A stretch of 64,000 nucleotides of DNA from Deltaproteobacteria bacterium (GCA_017644045.1 JAEPMI010000003.1:496001-560000); one strand, 5' to 3'; counted from the stretch's first letter, positions 1 to 9,413 are shown. The notes: generated from the sequence alone by a model not told the origin. Made by a program: numbers and translations.

Positions 1-122
1 GGTGTGTCCGAGAGCGGATGCGCGGGGTCCTGCACCACGCGGACCACTTCCATGCCGGGTTCTGCAGCAATCGGTGGCGCCGTGGGCGTTGCGGTGCCGT
101 GAGCGGAGGGAGTCGTCGACAT
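1..122 (-). CDS. N-terminus of a gene cut by the window edge, function unknown
   Basis: An open reading frame starts with ATG at 122 and runs off the left edge, giving about 40 residues. The first 23 residues are rich in Thr, Pro and Ala and look disordered; an internal Met at residue 24 opens a more ordered stretch beginning MEVVRVVQDPAHPLSD. It starts 32 bases after the stop of the anchored MBL hydrolase and reads the same way, so it may be the next gene of that transcript. Too little is visible to assign a family. It could be chance coding potential. Confidence 0.45.
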   Translation of the reverse strand, partial: MSTTPSAHGTATPTAPPIAAEPGMEVVRVVQDPAHPLSDT

Positions 123-154
123 GCACCGACGTCAGTGCATCGGCCGTGCCGCGA

Positions 155-1366
155 TCAGCGGTGGACGCGGGTGGTCTCGATCGGATCCTGTTCCGCGGTC
201 TGCCAGGGGACCTCGGGCCACCACTGGTCGAGCACGCGGGTGACCTCGGGCTCGACGCTCTGGCCGGGCTTCGGGGTCAGCAGGGTGACGCCGGCTTCGC
301 GCGCGGCGGCGACGGAGCGTTCGACGGGCTCGGTCCAGCCGTGGTTCGCGAGATCGAAGAGACCCCAGTGGATGGGGATCATCACGTCGCCCTTCACCCA
401 CTGGTGGGCGTCCACCGCGTTCTCCGGACCGAGGTGCCAGTCGGGCCAGGCGCGGTCGTAAGCGCCGACCTCGATCATCGTCACGTCGAAGGGGCCGAGC
501 CGCTCGCCGATCTCGCGCATGCCGTCGAAGAGGCCGGTGTCGCCGCTGAAGTAGACCTTGTGGCTGGTGCCCATCAGCGCGTAGCCGGTCCAGAGCGTCG
601 CGTTCTGGTCGAAGACCTGCCGACCGGACGCGTGCCGCGAGGGCACCGAGACGAGCTCGACGGTCTCGCCGAAGGCGTGCCGGTCCCACCAGTCGACGGT
701 GACGATGCGCTCTTCCGGGACACCCCAGTAGACGAGGTGCGCGCCGACGCCGAGCGGGACCACGAACGTGGTGTCCCACGCGGCGATCGCCTCGATGGTC
801 GGGTAGTCGAGGTGGTCGTAGTGATCGTGCGAGATCAGCACGGCGTCGATGTCGGGCAGCTCGTCGAGTCCGATCGGCGGCGGGTACCAGCGGCTCGGAC
901 CGAGCCAGGTGAGCGGCGAGGTCTTCTCGCCCCACACCGGGTCGGTCAGGAAGACCTTGCCGTCGAGCTCGATGAGCATGGTCGAGTGGCCGAGCCAGGT
1001 GATCCGCAGCCCGGAGGGTGGCGGCACGGCGAAGGCGCTCGGCTCCGGCTCGACCACCGGGAGCGGCGAGGTCGGCGTGGTGAAGTCGCTTCGCCGGAAG
1101 AGCCCGGTGAACATCCCGGTGGCGTCGTTCCAGAGCGGGTCCGGGTTCTCGAAGACTCCGTCCGCCCACTGCGGCGACGCCTCCATCGCGGCCCGCCGGT
1201 CGCCGTCGGCGGCCTTGCCGAACGCGCGCCATCCGCTGACGACGACGACCAGCACGAAGATGGCCAGGAGCCCGAAGAAGATCGCGAGGGTTCGCTTGGT
1301 GCGCGCGAAGCGCTTCCGCTTCTTCGGCTTCTCTTTGCCCTTCGGCTCGCTCTCGCTCTCCGGCAT
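155..1366 (-). CDS. membrane-anchored MBL-fold hydrolase, NAPE-PLD/UlaG-like
   Basis: This 403-residue protein has a Lys/Arg-rich N-terminus, one hydrophobic segment at about residues 26-46, and then a metallo-beta-lactamase fold. The metal-binding motif HDHYDH lies at residues 180-185, preceded by LGHSTMLIELDG, a hallmark of the branch that contains N-acyl-phosphatidylethanolamine phospholipase D and UlaG. Such enzymes hydrolyse phosphodiester or lactone bonds with two metal ions. The anchor and basic tail suggest the domain sits at a membrane surface, but the substrate cannot be read from sequence. The ATG at 1366 places the basic tail directly before the membrane segment. It is 79 bases downstream of the Cys-rich lipoprotein gene. 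Confidence 0.85.
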   Translation of the reverse strand: MPESESEPKGKEKPKKRKRFARTKRTLAIFFGLLAIFVLVVVVSGWRAFGKAADGDRRAAMEASPQWADGVFENPDPLWNDATGMFTGLFRRSDFTTPTSPLPVVEPEPSAFAVPPPSGLRITWLGHSTMLIELDGKVFLTDPVWGEKTSPLTWLGPSRWYPPPIGLDELPDIDAVLISHDHYDHLDYPTIEAIAAWDTTFVVPLGVGAHLVYWGVPEERIVTVDWWDRHAFGETVELVSVPSRHASGRQVFDQNATLWTGYALMGTSHKVYFSGDTGLFDGMREIGERLGPFDVTMIEVGAYDRAWPDWHLGPENAVDAHQWVKGDVMIPIHWGLFDLANHGWTEPVERSVAAAREAGVTLLTPKPGQSVEPEVTRVLDQWWPEVPWQTAEQDPIETTRVHR

Positions 1367-1445
1367 CGATGCATCGTCGCGCGACTCCCGTCAGCGCAAC
1401 GCACGCATCAGAGCGCCTCGGCCCTCGCGAGCGCAAGGCGTGTCG

Positions 1446-2366
1446 TCATTCGCAGGTGGATTCGCCGCCGGTGAACGAGAACGAGGGTCCGTCGTCGCCC
1501 GGAAGCCAGACCCGGTAGAAGCCGCCCTCCATCAGGCGCCGAGGGATGGCGCAGCGCCGCACGTGCTCCTCGCAGCTCGGGTCGCACACGCCGACGCGGC
1601 AGATGTCGACGTTGGCTTCGACGCGAATCTCGCCACCGAAGGGCAGGTCGTCGGTGAGGCGCTCCTCGTAGGTCACGGTGCAGGTCCCGTCGCCCGCCGG
1701 ACACTCGGCGCAGCTGTCGGTGAGCTCGATCCACGCGCGCTCGAGCTCTCCGTCGACGCACGCGGAGTCGAAGCGATCCGCGCGGGTGGCGACGTCGGTC
1801 GAGCCGGCGGGGCAGCCCTCCTGGAGCATCACGCACGTGGGTGGCTGTGGCACGAACCCGGTGTCGAAGTCGACCACGAGGTCGGCGCCGGGCGAGCCGT
1901 TCACGTCGAGCTGATAGACGCCGCGGGGCAGCGGTGGGAGCTCGCACGAGGCCTCGATCTCCGGCTGGCACTCCGCGCAGAGCGCGAGGCTCTCGCAGAC
2001 GCCGGTCTCGACGCGGATCCGGTTCCCCTCGACCGTCACCTGGCAGGTGGTCCGCTCCTCGCAGAAGCAGCCGGCGAAGCGGAGCGGCAGGGTGTGAGGC
2101 AGCCGCGGGGGAATGAGCGGGTAGTCCAGGCAGAGCAGCTCGGCTCGGCGGGCGGGGCAGATGTCGACCGGACCCGCGTCGACCGGGAAACCGGCGTCGA
2201 GCGGCGGCGGACCCGGAACGAAGGCATCCGGTCGAGAAGGCGGTGCCGCGTCGGCGGGAGGAAGGCCGAAGTCGCGGTCCTCGGTGCGCTCGGCGCCGGT
2301 CTCGTGAAAGAGGTAGCAGCCGCTCAGGAGCGTCAATGACACGAGCTGGCACAGCGATCGAAGCAT
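1446..2366 (-). CDS. Cys-rich lipoprotein, function unknown
   Basis: The 306-residue product begins MLRSLCQLVSLTLLSGC, a lipoprotein signal peptide with lipidated Cys17. A Pro/Asp/Ala-rich linker, common in myxobacterial lipoproteins, runs to about residue 60. The rest contains many cysteines in CxxC-like spacings, suggesting a disulfide-stabilised secreted fold. No family is recognised. The start was taken at this ATG because it alone gives a proper signal peptide; a longer in-frame extension exists but lacks one. It lies 32 bases downstream of the ThrE-like exporter in the same direction. Confidence 0.7.
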   Translation of the reverse strand: MLRSLCQLVSLTLLSGCYLFHETGAERTEDRDFGLPPADAAPPSRPDAFVPGPPPLDAGFPVDAGPVDICPARRAELLCLDYPLIPPRLPHTLPLRFAGCFCEERTTCQVTVEGNRIRVETGVCESLALCAECQPEIEASCELPPLPRGVYQLDVNGSPGADLVVDFDTGFVPQPPTCVMLQEGCPAGSTDVATRADRFDSACVDGELERAWIELTDSCAECPAGDGTCTVTYEERLTDDLPFGGEIRVEANVDICRVGVCDPSCEEHVRRCAIPRRLMEGGFYRVWLPGDDGPSFSFTGGESTCE

Positions 2367-2398
2367 GATCGGCCGTGCAGCAAGAACCGAACCGGTTC

Positions 2399-3634
2399 TC
2401 AGAGTGCCTTGCGTGGCGGGAGCGCGAGGTTCGCGATCATCAGCCCGGCGACGAGCGAGATCGCGACGATCGCCACGTCGAACGCGGTGCTGATGGCGAC
2501 CAGGAGGTTCTCGTCGAGGAACGAGGTCACCGCGCGGAAGCCGAGCGAGCCGGGCACCAGCAACAGGATGCCGGGCACGATCAGGAGCGCAGCGGGGCGG
2601 TTTCGAAAGCGGGCGAACGCGTTGCCGACGAGCCCGAGCCCGAGGGTCGCGACGCCCGCGCCGACGTCCGGGCCGGCGAGCTTCAGACCGAGCAGGCCCA
2701 TGCCGTAGGCGACCGAGCTCGCGAGGGCGATCCATCCGAAGTCGCGCGGGCGAGCCTCGAGAAGGATGGTCAGGGCGATCACCGAGCCGACCAGGCTCGC
2801 GAGCGTGACCCAGAGCCCGGGCGGGTCCGTCACGGGGATGCCGATGCCCACGCCGGGCACGAGCCCGGCGAGCTCGCCGCCGAGCGCGGCGCCGAAGCCG
2901 AGCATCAGGAAGGCCACGAGCGCCTTCGAGAGCCGCGCCGTTCCGCTCACCAGGTGACCGGTCGCGATCTCGTTCATCGCGGTCGTCAGCGTGAGGCCCG
3001 GGACGAGCATGATGATGCCCGCGACGCTCACGACCGCGACGGCGACGCTCGGATCGATCAGCGTGCCGAGCACGCCGCCGCCCGCGGCGATCAGCGCGCC
3101 CAGCGGGAGCGTGAGCCCGAGCAAGGGCGCCGAGCGCTCGCTGAAGATCTCGAGCAGCCCGACCGCGAGGCCCGCCAGGGCCGCGAGAATGGCCGTGGTC
3201 TGGTTGCCCCCCAGGAGGAACGCGATCGCGAACGCGACCCCGGAGTGCGCCGCCATCCGCACGGCGGTGGGATAGAGCGGCTTGCGACCGACGATGGCGC
3301 TCACCCGCTCGGAGCCCTCTTTCGGCGTGACCGAGCCGTCCGCGACCTCCTGCACGAGCTCGTCGAGCTCGGCGAGGCGGCTCAGATCGAGCTCCTTCTG
3401 CCGGGGCGTGATCATCACCGTGCGCTGGCGCGGCGGCTCACCGAAGCTGGCGATGATCACGGTCGGCGTGGTGAATGCCTGGACCGGCAGATCCAGCCGC
3501 TCGCTCATGGCCTCGAGCATGGTCTCGAGCCGATCCGCGGGCATGCCGTAGGCGTGCAGCGCGCGGGTCAGGTCGAGCACGAAGACGAGGCGCGGATCCT
3601 CGACGTCGCCGCTGGGCGGGTTGGAGATGCGCAT
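2399..3634 (-). CDS. threonine/serine exporter, ThrE family
   Basis: The 411-residue protein has the two-part ThrE architecture. A soluble N-terminal region with the DLTRALHAYGMPADRLE-type start leads to a first membrane bundle, followed by a second bundle resembling the small subunit YjjB. About ten hydrophobic segments occur from residue 115 to the end. Members export threonine, serine or small organic acids such as succinate using the proton gradient. Here both halves are in one chain, as in Corynebacterium ThrE, rather than split as in YjjP/YjjB. It follows the MBL hydrolase gene by 17 bases, so the two are probably co-transcribed. The actual substrate is an inference. Confidence 0.85.
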   Translation of the reverse strand: MRISNPPSGDVEDPRLVFVLDLTRALHAYGMPADRLETMLEAMSERLDLPVQAFTTPTVIIASFGEPPRQRTVMITPRQKELDLSRLAELDELVQEVADGSVTPKEGSERVSAIVGRKPLYPTAVRMAAHSGVAFAIAFLLGGNQTTAILAALAGLAVGLLEIFSERSAPLLGLTLPLGALIAAGGGVLGTLIDPSVAVAVVSVAGIIMLVPGLTLTTAMNEIATGHLVSGTARLSKALVAFLMLGFGAALGGELAGLVPGVGIGIPVTDPPGLWVTLASLVGSVIALTILLEARPRDFGWIALASSVAYGMGLLGLKLAGPDVGAGVATLGLGLVGNAFARFRNRPAALLIVPGILLLVPGSLGFRAVTSFLDENLLVAISTAFDVAIVAISLVAGLMIANLALPPRKAL

Positions 3635-3651
3635 GAGCCGTCCCGTGGCGC

Positions 3652-4473
3652 TCAGCCTCGGAGCGCGGCGAGCTCGGCCGGATCGTGGGCGCAGAAGACC
3701 TGTACGTCGTCGTGGCCGTAGCGGAGCTCGCGGAGCCGCTCGAGGTTCGCCAGCCGGAGCTCGTGGTCGACCGCCACCAGCTTCTGGAAGAAGCGCAAGC
3801 CGCGGGTGCAGGTCATCGGCTGCTCCATCTCGCCGCGATAGAAGTAAGCGTCACCCGCGTGGATGAGCCAGCCCTCGGCGCCGGTGTCCACCGCGACGGC
3901 GGTGTGGCCCCGGCTGTGACCCGGCATCGGGAGCAGGAGGAACTCCGGAGGCAGGCCGTCGAGCTCGCGCACGATGTCGAAGCCACGCCAGGGCTCGCCC
4001 TCGGGGGTGTAGCTCCGCCAGATCGGATCGTGGTCCCACTGGAGCTGCCGGTAGCGGCGCTTCTCGTCCTTCGTGGGCGGGTCGAGCGCGGCGTCCTTCT
4101 CGGCGGCGAGCAGGTGGACCTTCGCCTCGGGAAAGTCCGTGAGCCCGCCCGCGTGGTCGAAGTCCAGGTGGGTCAGCACGATGTGCCGCACGTCGCGCGC
4201 GTCGAAGCCGAGCGCCTCGACCTGGCGGATGGCGGTGAGCGCTTCGTCGCGCACGGGCTTCATCAGGTGCCGGATCGGACCCATCCGCTCGACGGGGTTG
4301 CGCATGTCCTGCAGCCCGAGGCCGGTGTCCACCAACACCAGGCCGGAGCTCTCGGTCTCGATGAGCAGGCAATGGCAGGCGATCTCCGCCCGCGCGAAGA
4401 TGCCGCCCTCGCCCTGCAGCCAGCGGCGGAAGCGCGGGCAGATCGTCCCGCAGCTCAGGTGATGGATCTTCAT
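3652..4473 (-). CDS. MBL-fold hydrolase, lactonase-like
   Basis: This 273-residue cytosolic protein carries the HLDFDHAGG motif at residues 102-110, the form of HxHxDH in which the second His is replaced by Asp. That form is typical of N-acyl-homoserine lactonase-like and related MBL proteins. Further conserved points are the PMPGHSRGH region and a metal-binding GDAYFY near the C-terminus. Family members open lactone rings or cleave esters, but many proteins of this type have unknown substrates, so a quorum-quenching role should not be assumed. It sits 17 bases upstream of the ThrE-like exporter. Confidence 0.8.
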   Translation of the reverse strand: MKIHHLSCGTICPRFRRWLQGEGGIFARAEIACHCLLIETESSGLVLVDTGLGLQDMRNPVERMGPIRHLMKPVRDEALTAIRQVEALGFDARDVRHIVLTHLDFDHAGGLTDFPEAKVHLLAAEKDAALDPPTKDEKRRYRQLQWDHDPIWRSYTPEGEPWRGFDIVRELDGLPPEFLLLPMPGHSRGHTAVAVDTGAEGWLIHAGDAYFYRGEMEQPMTCTRGLRFFQKLVAVDHELRLANLERLRELRYGHDDVQVFCAHDPAELAALRG

Positions 4474-4529
4474 GGTCCACCCATCCCACGATGGGCGGCC
4501 CCGGGCAATGGAACCGGGCTACCGGGGCG

Positions 4530-6854
4530 TCAGCTCCCCGGACAGGTGCTCGGGGATGGGATGGCGCCTTCGCAGAAGGTCAGCGAGTCGTTGATGCAGC
4601 CGCCGGAGCTGGGGCACCAGGAACAGAAGCCGTTGCCGGCGCAGCTCCCGCACTCCATGTAGCCCGAGCAGTCCACGCACGCGGAGCGCTCCACGGCGAA
4701 GTCACCCGCGCAGCCCGAGTCCGCACTGACACAGGCCCCGTCGCACCAGCCGCAGTTCGGCTCCTGGGTGCAGCTGTCGCAGTCCGCTTGCATGCTGCAG
4801 GGGTCGACGACCGGGTTGCAGATGGCGTCGACCACCCCGCCGCACTCGCCGGCTCGCGTGCAGTTCAGGCAACCCGCGTCGGGGCACCAGCCGCAGGCGA
4901 GGGAGCTCCCGTTGCAGTCGGACTCGGTGGTCAGCAGCTGGCAGCCGCTGTTGTCGAGCGTTCCCAGACAGACCCCGCCGACGACGCAGTAGGTGCCGTC
5001 GGGACACTCGGTCGTGGTCGTGCACTCCCAGGGCAGCGCCATCGGCGTGACGCAGCGGCCGGCCGGTGAGCACTCCTGGCCGGCCGCACAGTCTGCGCCG
5101 CTCGAGCACTCGTCGACCGGCTCGCAGGCGTCCATGCCCGCGCAGGCGTCCGCGTTCTGCTCCGGGTTGTAGACGCAGGGGCAGTTGTCTTCGTCGTCGT
5201 CGAAGCAGTCGTGGTCGCGGTCCTCGGCGCCGACGCCCACCGCCGCGAACGCGTCGAGCAGGTGCCCGCACTCCTCGTAGGTGAGCTCGACCGCGCCCGT
5301 GCCCTCGATCATGTCGAGCGCGGACCGGCGCACGCCGCTGCGGTACTCGAGGAAGACGCTGCTCGCGTGCAGGTAGTTGGTGAGCGTGCGGTAGACGACA
5401 TGGCTCACCTTCTCGACGCCGATGCCTTGGACGGTGATGCCGCTGATGGTGTGGGTACCGCCGGCCGACGCCAGGTAGATGGCGTGGTTCGGGATGCCGC
5501 TGTTGATGTGCACTCCGTGGTAGTCGGTCTCTTCGCCGTACCAGGGCGTACAGAAGCCGCCGATGCAGCTGAGCTCACCGCAGTCGGTCTCGGCCGTGCA
5601 CGTGCGGTCGGTCGCCGGGTCGTAGAAGTACCCCATGTGGTGCGGCTGCCGACCGCCGCCGTCCGCGAGCTCCGTCGGCGGGTAGACCAGGTCGCGGAGC
5701 GCGCCTGCGGTCGTCGCCTCGCCCATGGTCCAGTTGCCGTCGACGAACGCACCGAAGACGTCGGCCATGCTCTCGTTGAGCGCGCCGGACTGCGCCTGGT
5801 ACTCGAGCCCGGCGGTGTACTGGACCACGCCATGGACCAGCTCGTGGGCCGTGACGTCGGCGCCGATCAGATCCGGGTGGAACACGAGGATGGCGTTCTC
5901 GCCATCCCAGAACGCGTTGAGGTCGTCCGTGTAGTCCACGTACGCGGCGAGCTCGAGGCCCATGTCGTCGAGGCTGTCGCGACCGTGGGTCTCGTCGAGG
6001 TAGGTGTAGACGCTCTGCAGGTGGCCGTGCATCGCGGTCGCGGCGTCGGTCGGCATGACCCCCTCGACCAGACCCGCCTCGGTGTACTGGAGCTCGGCGT
6101 TCTCCAGGTACTCATCCCAGGTCTCCACGGTCGAGATGTCGACCGGCGCCAGCGAGCGCGTCTTCTCGAGGTAGCCATCCGGATGGCGATCGTGGACGGC
6201 GAGGATCGCGCCGCTCTGCGCGTCGACGAAGGCGCGCACGTGCATGTTGCTCACGGCCGGACCGCGAACGAGCATCGTCCACGCGAGGTGGGTGCTCGTG
6301 CGGCGCCCGGCGAAGAGGCCGGGGTTGTAGCCGACGAGCTGACCGGAGCCGCCGAGGACCGCGGTGGGCATCTTCAACGCATCGCGCACGGCGGCGAGCG
6401 CTCGGGTCTCGTCGAGCACCGGGTCGCCGAGCGCGGCCGTCGGGTCGGGGACCACGCCGGCGGCGGCGTAGGTGACCTGGTCGCCCTCGACGTGGACGAT
6501 CACCTGCGAGCCCCAGACCGGGCGCCCGTCCTGGGTGCCGTCGTAGACCACGGTGTCGCCGCTGCCGTCCGGGTCCGGCCGCGCCTGCGAACGGATCACG
6601 AGGTGAGCGCGGTCGACGCCGATGAGGCTGCCGTAGCGCTCGAGGAAGTCCGTGGCGCGGGCGTGCGGTGTCGCTCCGGTCGCGCTCACTCGGGTGGTGA
6701 TCGCTCGCGCGCGGCCGTCCGCCATCCGCGTGACGGTGGTCGGTGCGCTCGCCTCGGCTTCGAGCTGCTCGAGGAGCGTGGGGTCGGGTTCGGGCTCGTT
6801 GGTACACGCGGCCAGCAGCACCACCACCAGCCCAAACCTCCGCACGGCGCTCAT
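4530..6854 (-). CDS. secreted M4 (thermolysin-type) metalloprotease lipoprotein with Cys-rich tail
   Basis: The 774-residue preproprotein has a lipobox ending at Cys17. It continues with an FTP/PepSY-like propeptide (to about residue 220) and an M4 peptidase domain. Zinc ligands are His337 and His341 (HELVH) and Glu361 (NESMAD), the 24-residue spacing seen in thermolysin. The downstream GVHINSGIPNHAIYL supplies the conserved catalytic-site His. From about residue 545 comes a thrombospondin type 3-like calcium motif (DRDHDCFDDDEDNC) and then some 200 residues of CxxC-rich EGF/PSI-like modules. Such enzymes digest extracellular protein, fitting a predatory or scavenging life. The C-terminal Cys array is unusual for M4 enzymes and may mediate attachment. 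Confidence 0.9.
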   Translation of the reverse strand: MSAVRRFGLVVVLLAACTNEPEPDPTLLEQLEAEASAPTTVTRMADGRARAITTRVSATGATPHARATDFLERYGSLIGVDRAHLVIRSQARPDPDGSGDTVVYDGTQDGRPVWGSQVIVHVEGDQVTYAAAGVVPDPTAALGDPVLDETRALAAVRDALKMPTAVLGGSGQLVGYNPGLFAGRRTSTHLAWTMLVRGPAVSNMHVRAFVDAQSGAILAVHDRHPDGYLEKTRSLAPVDISTVETWDEYLENAELQYTEAGLVEGVMPTDAATAMHGHLQSVYTYLDETHGRDSLDDMGLELAAYVDYTDDLNAFWDGENAILVFHPDLIGADVTAHELVHGVVQYTAGLEYQAQSGALNESMADVFGAFVDGNWTMGEATTAGALRDLVYPPTELADGGGRQPHHMGYFYDPATDRTCTAETDCGELSCIGGFCTPWYGEETDYHGVHINSGIPNHAIYLASAGGTHTISGITVQGIGVEKVSHVVYRTLTNYLHASSVFLEYRSGVRRSALDMIEGTGAVELTYEECGHLLDAFAAVGVGAEDRDHDCFDDDEDNCPCVYNPEQNADACAGMDACEPVDECSSGADCAAGQECSPAGRCVTPMALPWECTTTTECPDGTYCVVGGVCLGTLDNSGCQLLTTESDCNGSSLACGWCPDAGCLNCTRAGECGGVVDAICNPVVDPCSMQADCDSCTQEPNCGWCDGACVSADSGCAGDFAVERSACVDCSGYMECGSCAGNGFCSWCPSSGGCINDSLTFCEGAIPSPSTCPGS

Positions 6855-6913
6855 GCGGCCACGCTAGCAGCCGCGAAACCAACGGCTCGCGCCCGAATCG
6901 TACGACGTTCGAC

Positions 6914-7402
6914 TCACCAACCGTGGGTGCCGGGGCCGCCCTTGAACGGACCGACCACGTCGCGGGTGATCCAGCCGCCATAGAACTGGCCGGCTTGAGG
7001 CGTCACGCGCTCGTCGTCCACGAAGCACGCGTCGACCCGCCCCGGGTAGAACGAGAGATAGCCCGCGAGCGCAGCGTAGGAGCCGGTGGGTTCCGGGTAG
7101 CTCCACACCGCCTGCGCGAAACGCCGGCCCTCGACGACCACGTCGAAGTAGCGCGCGATGCCCTTCCACTCGCAGAAGGACTGGCCGCCGACCGACTCGA
7201 GCAGGTCCATTCGCACGTCGGCCGGCGGCAGGTACCAGCCAGGCGGGTGGCTGGTCTCGAGTAGACGAAGCGCCGCGCTCGTGTCCGCGAGGGTCACCCC
7301 ACCGGCCTCGACGCGGATGCGCCGGTCGCTCCGCTCGAGCCGCGGGGGCCGTGGATAGTCCCAGACCGACTCCTGATCGGGGCCGGGTGTCTCGCGCTCC
7401 AT
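6914..7402 (-). CDS. DUF427 domain protein
   Basis: The 162-residue product starts MERETPGPDQESVWDYPRPP and contains the DUF427 pattern: an RIRVE-type strand, a YYLPP-like turn (here WYLPP), CEWKGIARYFDVV, a Trp-Ser-Tyr-Pro-Glu-Pro stretch and the FYPGRVDACFVDDERV ending. Proteins of this family are small beta-rich cytosolic proteins without an established activity. The start was chosen at 7402 because upstream in-frame sequence loses all similarity and overlaps the divergent leader of the phospholipase D gene. It is the promoter-proximal gene of the minus-strand run leading to 1. Confidence 0.85.
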   Translation of the reverse strand: MERETPGPDQESVWDYPRPPRLERSDRRIRVEAGGVTLADTSAALRLLETSHPPGWYLPPADVRMDLLESVGGQSFCEWKGIARYFDVVVEGRRFAQAVWSYPEPTGSYAALAGYLSFYPGRVDACFVDDERVTPQAGQFYGGWITRDVVGPFKGGPGTHGW

Positions 7403-7620
7403 GGGCCGAGGCTGGGGCGAATCGAAGGCGCCGCCAAGCCCTGCCGACCGCCCCCGACGGGGTGGGTGCCGACCGGCCTCCGGTGGGGTGGGGGACCGGA
7501 CACCCCTTTGGCCGGCGTGGTGACCACTCGATCCGCCACTGGGGTGGCGGGACCCTGCCGCCGCTGCCGAGATCCTTCGAAGATCGGCCGATCCAGCGCC
7601 GGATCGGGGCTGGCCCCGGT

Positions 7621-7650
7621 CTTGCACACGTTGTCGCACATGTGTGCAAG
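7621..7650. promoter_or_regulatory. inverted repeat enclosing the start codon of the phospholipase D-like gene
   Basis: CTTGCACAC at 7621-7629 and GTGTGCAAG at 7642-7650 are perfect 9-base arms separated by 12 bases. The chosen ATG (7640-7642) lies at the foot of the right arm. In mRNA this would form a hairpin hiding the start codon; in DNA it could be an operator. No purine-rich Shine-Dalgarno sequence is visible before the ATG. Confidence 0.5.
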
Positions 7651-9406
7651 TCGCCGACTCTCCGTGATTCTCGCTCTGGGCCTCGGGGCCTGTTCCGGCC
7701 CTGCCGAGACGTCGCCGGACGCCGAGGACGCGGTCGCGTTCGTCGACGGTAAGACCGACGACAGCGGCTACAGCGAGTGCGAGCTCGAGACCGCGGTCGC
7801 ACACCTGAACGACCCGGCCACGACCGCCGACGGCCTGCGCTCCGACGGCCTGCACAGCCGCGCCGCCCGGAACCTCATGGAGCATCGCGACGGCGCCGAC
7901 GGCGTCTTCGGCACGGATGACGACGACCTCTTCGACGACATTCTCGAGGTCGACGACGTCTACTACGTCGGACCCGCCGCCATTCGCCAGCTCGTCGCCA
8001 TCGTCGCCGACCTCTGCGTCGCGCCGACCGACTCGAGCGTCGAGGTCTTCCTCTCGCCGCAGCCGAAGGAGGCCTCGCATCTCGCTCGCGCGGTCGAGCT
8101 CATCGACGGCGCGACCCGCAGCATCGACGTGGCGATGTACTCCTTCCGCGACAGCGACATCGAGGACGCGCTCGGCCGCGCCATCGACCGCGGCATCCGC
8201 GTGCGCCTCATTCTCGAGAAGGCCAACGAGGACCGCACCGACCCCGAGGGCAGCCTCAGCGCCGGCCTCGAGGACGCGGGCATGGACGTTCGCTACGTGA
8301 ACAAGATCATGCACCACAAGTTCATGCTCGTGGACGGCCCGCAGGACGCCGCCGACCAGGCCACCGAGTCCGTCCTGATGACCGGCAGCGCCAACTGGTC
8401 CAACAGCGCCGCGACCCGCTACGACGAGAACACGCTCGTGTTCACCAACCATCCGGAGCTCGCGCTTCGCTACCAGCGTGAGTTCGACCTGGTGTGGGGT
8501 CACAGCCGCGACTTCGTGTGGGGCGACTTCGAGCAGGTCTTCACCACGCCCGTCGAAGAGGACGCCATCGAGTCCGCCGACCAGGCCGACCTCGAGGCGC
8601 TCTTCACGAGCGCGAACTTCCGCACCTACGAGTCCTCGCGCTACGGCTGGACCTTCTCCCGCGAGCGCGGCAACGCCGAGGTCGCCGACCGCCTCGTGGA
8701 GCTCATCGACGGCGCGAGCGACCGCATCCTCATCGCCAGCGGTCACCTCCGCTCGCGGCCCGTCGCCGAGGCGCTGCTCCGCAAGGTGCAGGAGAACCCG
8801 ACCATGGACGTGCGCGTCTACCTCGACGCCCAAGAGTTCCTGAGCGAGTGGTACCACGGCGAGCAGGTCGCCGACCGCGAGGCGTGCCTCGCCGAGGCCG
8901 AGGGCAGCGCCGCCCGCACCGAGGACTGCCTCGACTACGGCTTCCTCTACGCCTACGAGCTCGTGCAGGCCGGCGTCGACGTCCGCTTCAAGTACTACAG
9001 CTACCGCTGGCACTACTCGTACGCGGTGCAGATGCACCACAAGTACCTGATCATCGACGACCAGCTCGTCACCGGTAGCTACAACCTCTCGGCCAACGCC
9101 GAGTACGACACGCTCGAGAACGTCGTCGTGCTCCGCGGCCTCCGCTTCGCCACCGTCGTCGACCGCTACGCCGCGAACTTCGCCACCCTCTGGGAGACCG
9201 GCCGCGCCGAGGGCCTCTACGACGACCTGATGGCCGACGTCCTCGAGGGCACCGACTCCTTCCCGATCGTCTTCGACTCGATGGCGCTCACCTGGGACGA
9301 GGTCGACGCGCTCAAGAACGCGATGCGCGACGCCTGCTCGGAGATCAACGCCGAGGACTTCCGCAACCACCCGGAGCGCCACTACACCTGCAACCCGGCG
9401 AACTGA
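7640..9406 (+). CDS. secreted phospholipase D-like lipoprotein (two HKD motifs)
   Basis: The 588-residue protein starts with a lipoprotein signal ending at Cys18. A helix-hairpin-helix-like segment follows at about residues 50-120. Two phospholipase D half-domains then follow, each with an HxKx4D motif: HHKFMLVD at 225-232 and HHKYLIID at 466-473. Both are backed by GSANWSN and GSYNLSA strands. PLD-superfamily enzymes use the paired His residues to cleave phosphodiesters in lipids or nucleic acids. The HhH-like module might favour a nuclease role outside the cytoplasm, which is an inference. Start chosen for the lipobox. A hairpin follows the stop codon. Confidence 0.88.
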   Translation: MCASRRLSVILALGLGACSGPAETSPDAEDAVAFVDGKTDDSGYSECELETAVAHLNDPATTADGLRSDGLHSRAARNLMEHRDGADGVFGTDDDDLFDDILEVDDVYYVGPAAIRQLVAIVADLCVAPTDSSVEVFLSPQPKEASHLARAVELIDGATRSIDVAMYSFRDSDIEDALGRAIDRGIRVRLILEKANEDRTDPEGSLSAGLEDAGMDVRYVNKIMHHKFMLVDGPQDAADQATESVLMTGSANWSNSAATRYDENTLVFTNHPELALRYQREFDLVWGHSRDFVWGDFEQVFTTPVEEDAIESADQADLEALFTSANFRTYESSRYGWTFSRERGNAEVADRLVELIDGASDRILIASGHLRSRPVAEALLRKVQENPTMDVRVYLDAQEFLSEWYHGEQVADREACLAEAEGSAARTEDCLDYGFLYAYELVQAGVDVRFKYYSYRWHYSYAVQMHHKYLIIDDQLVTGSYNLSANAEYDTLENVVVLRGLRFATVVDRYAANFATLWETGRAEGLYDDLMADVLEGTDSFPIVFDSMALTWDEVDALKNAMRDACSEINAEDFRNHPERHYTCNPAN

Positions 9407-9413
9407 GTTTCTG

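Noticed and set aside
3652-4473. Calling the MBL protein an N-acyl-homoserine lactonase (quorum quenching)
   Set aside because: The motif fits a broad MBL group with many functions; no residues specific to lactonases were established.
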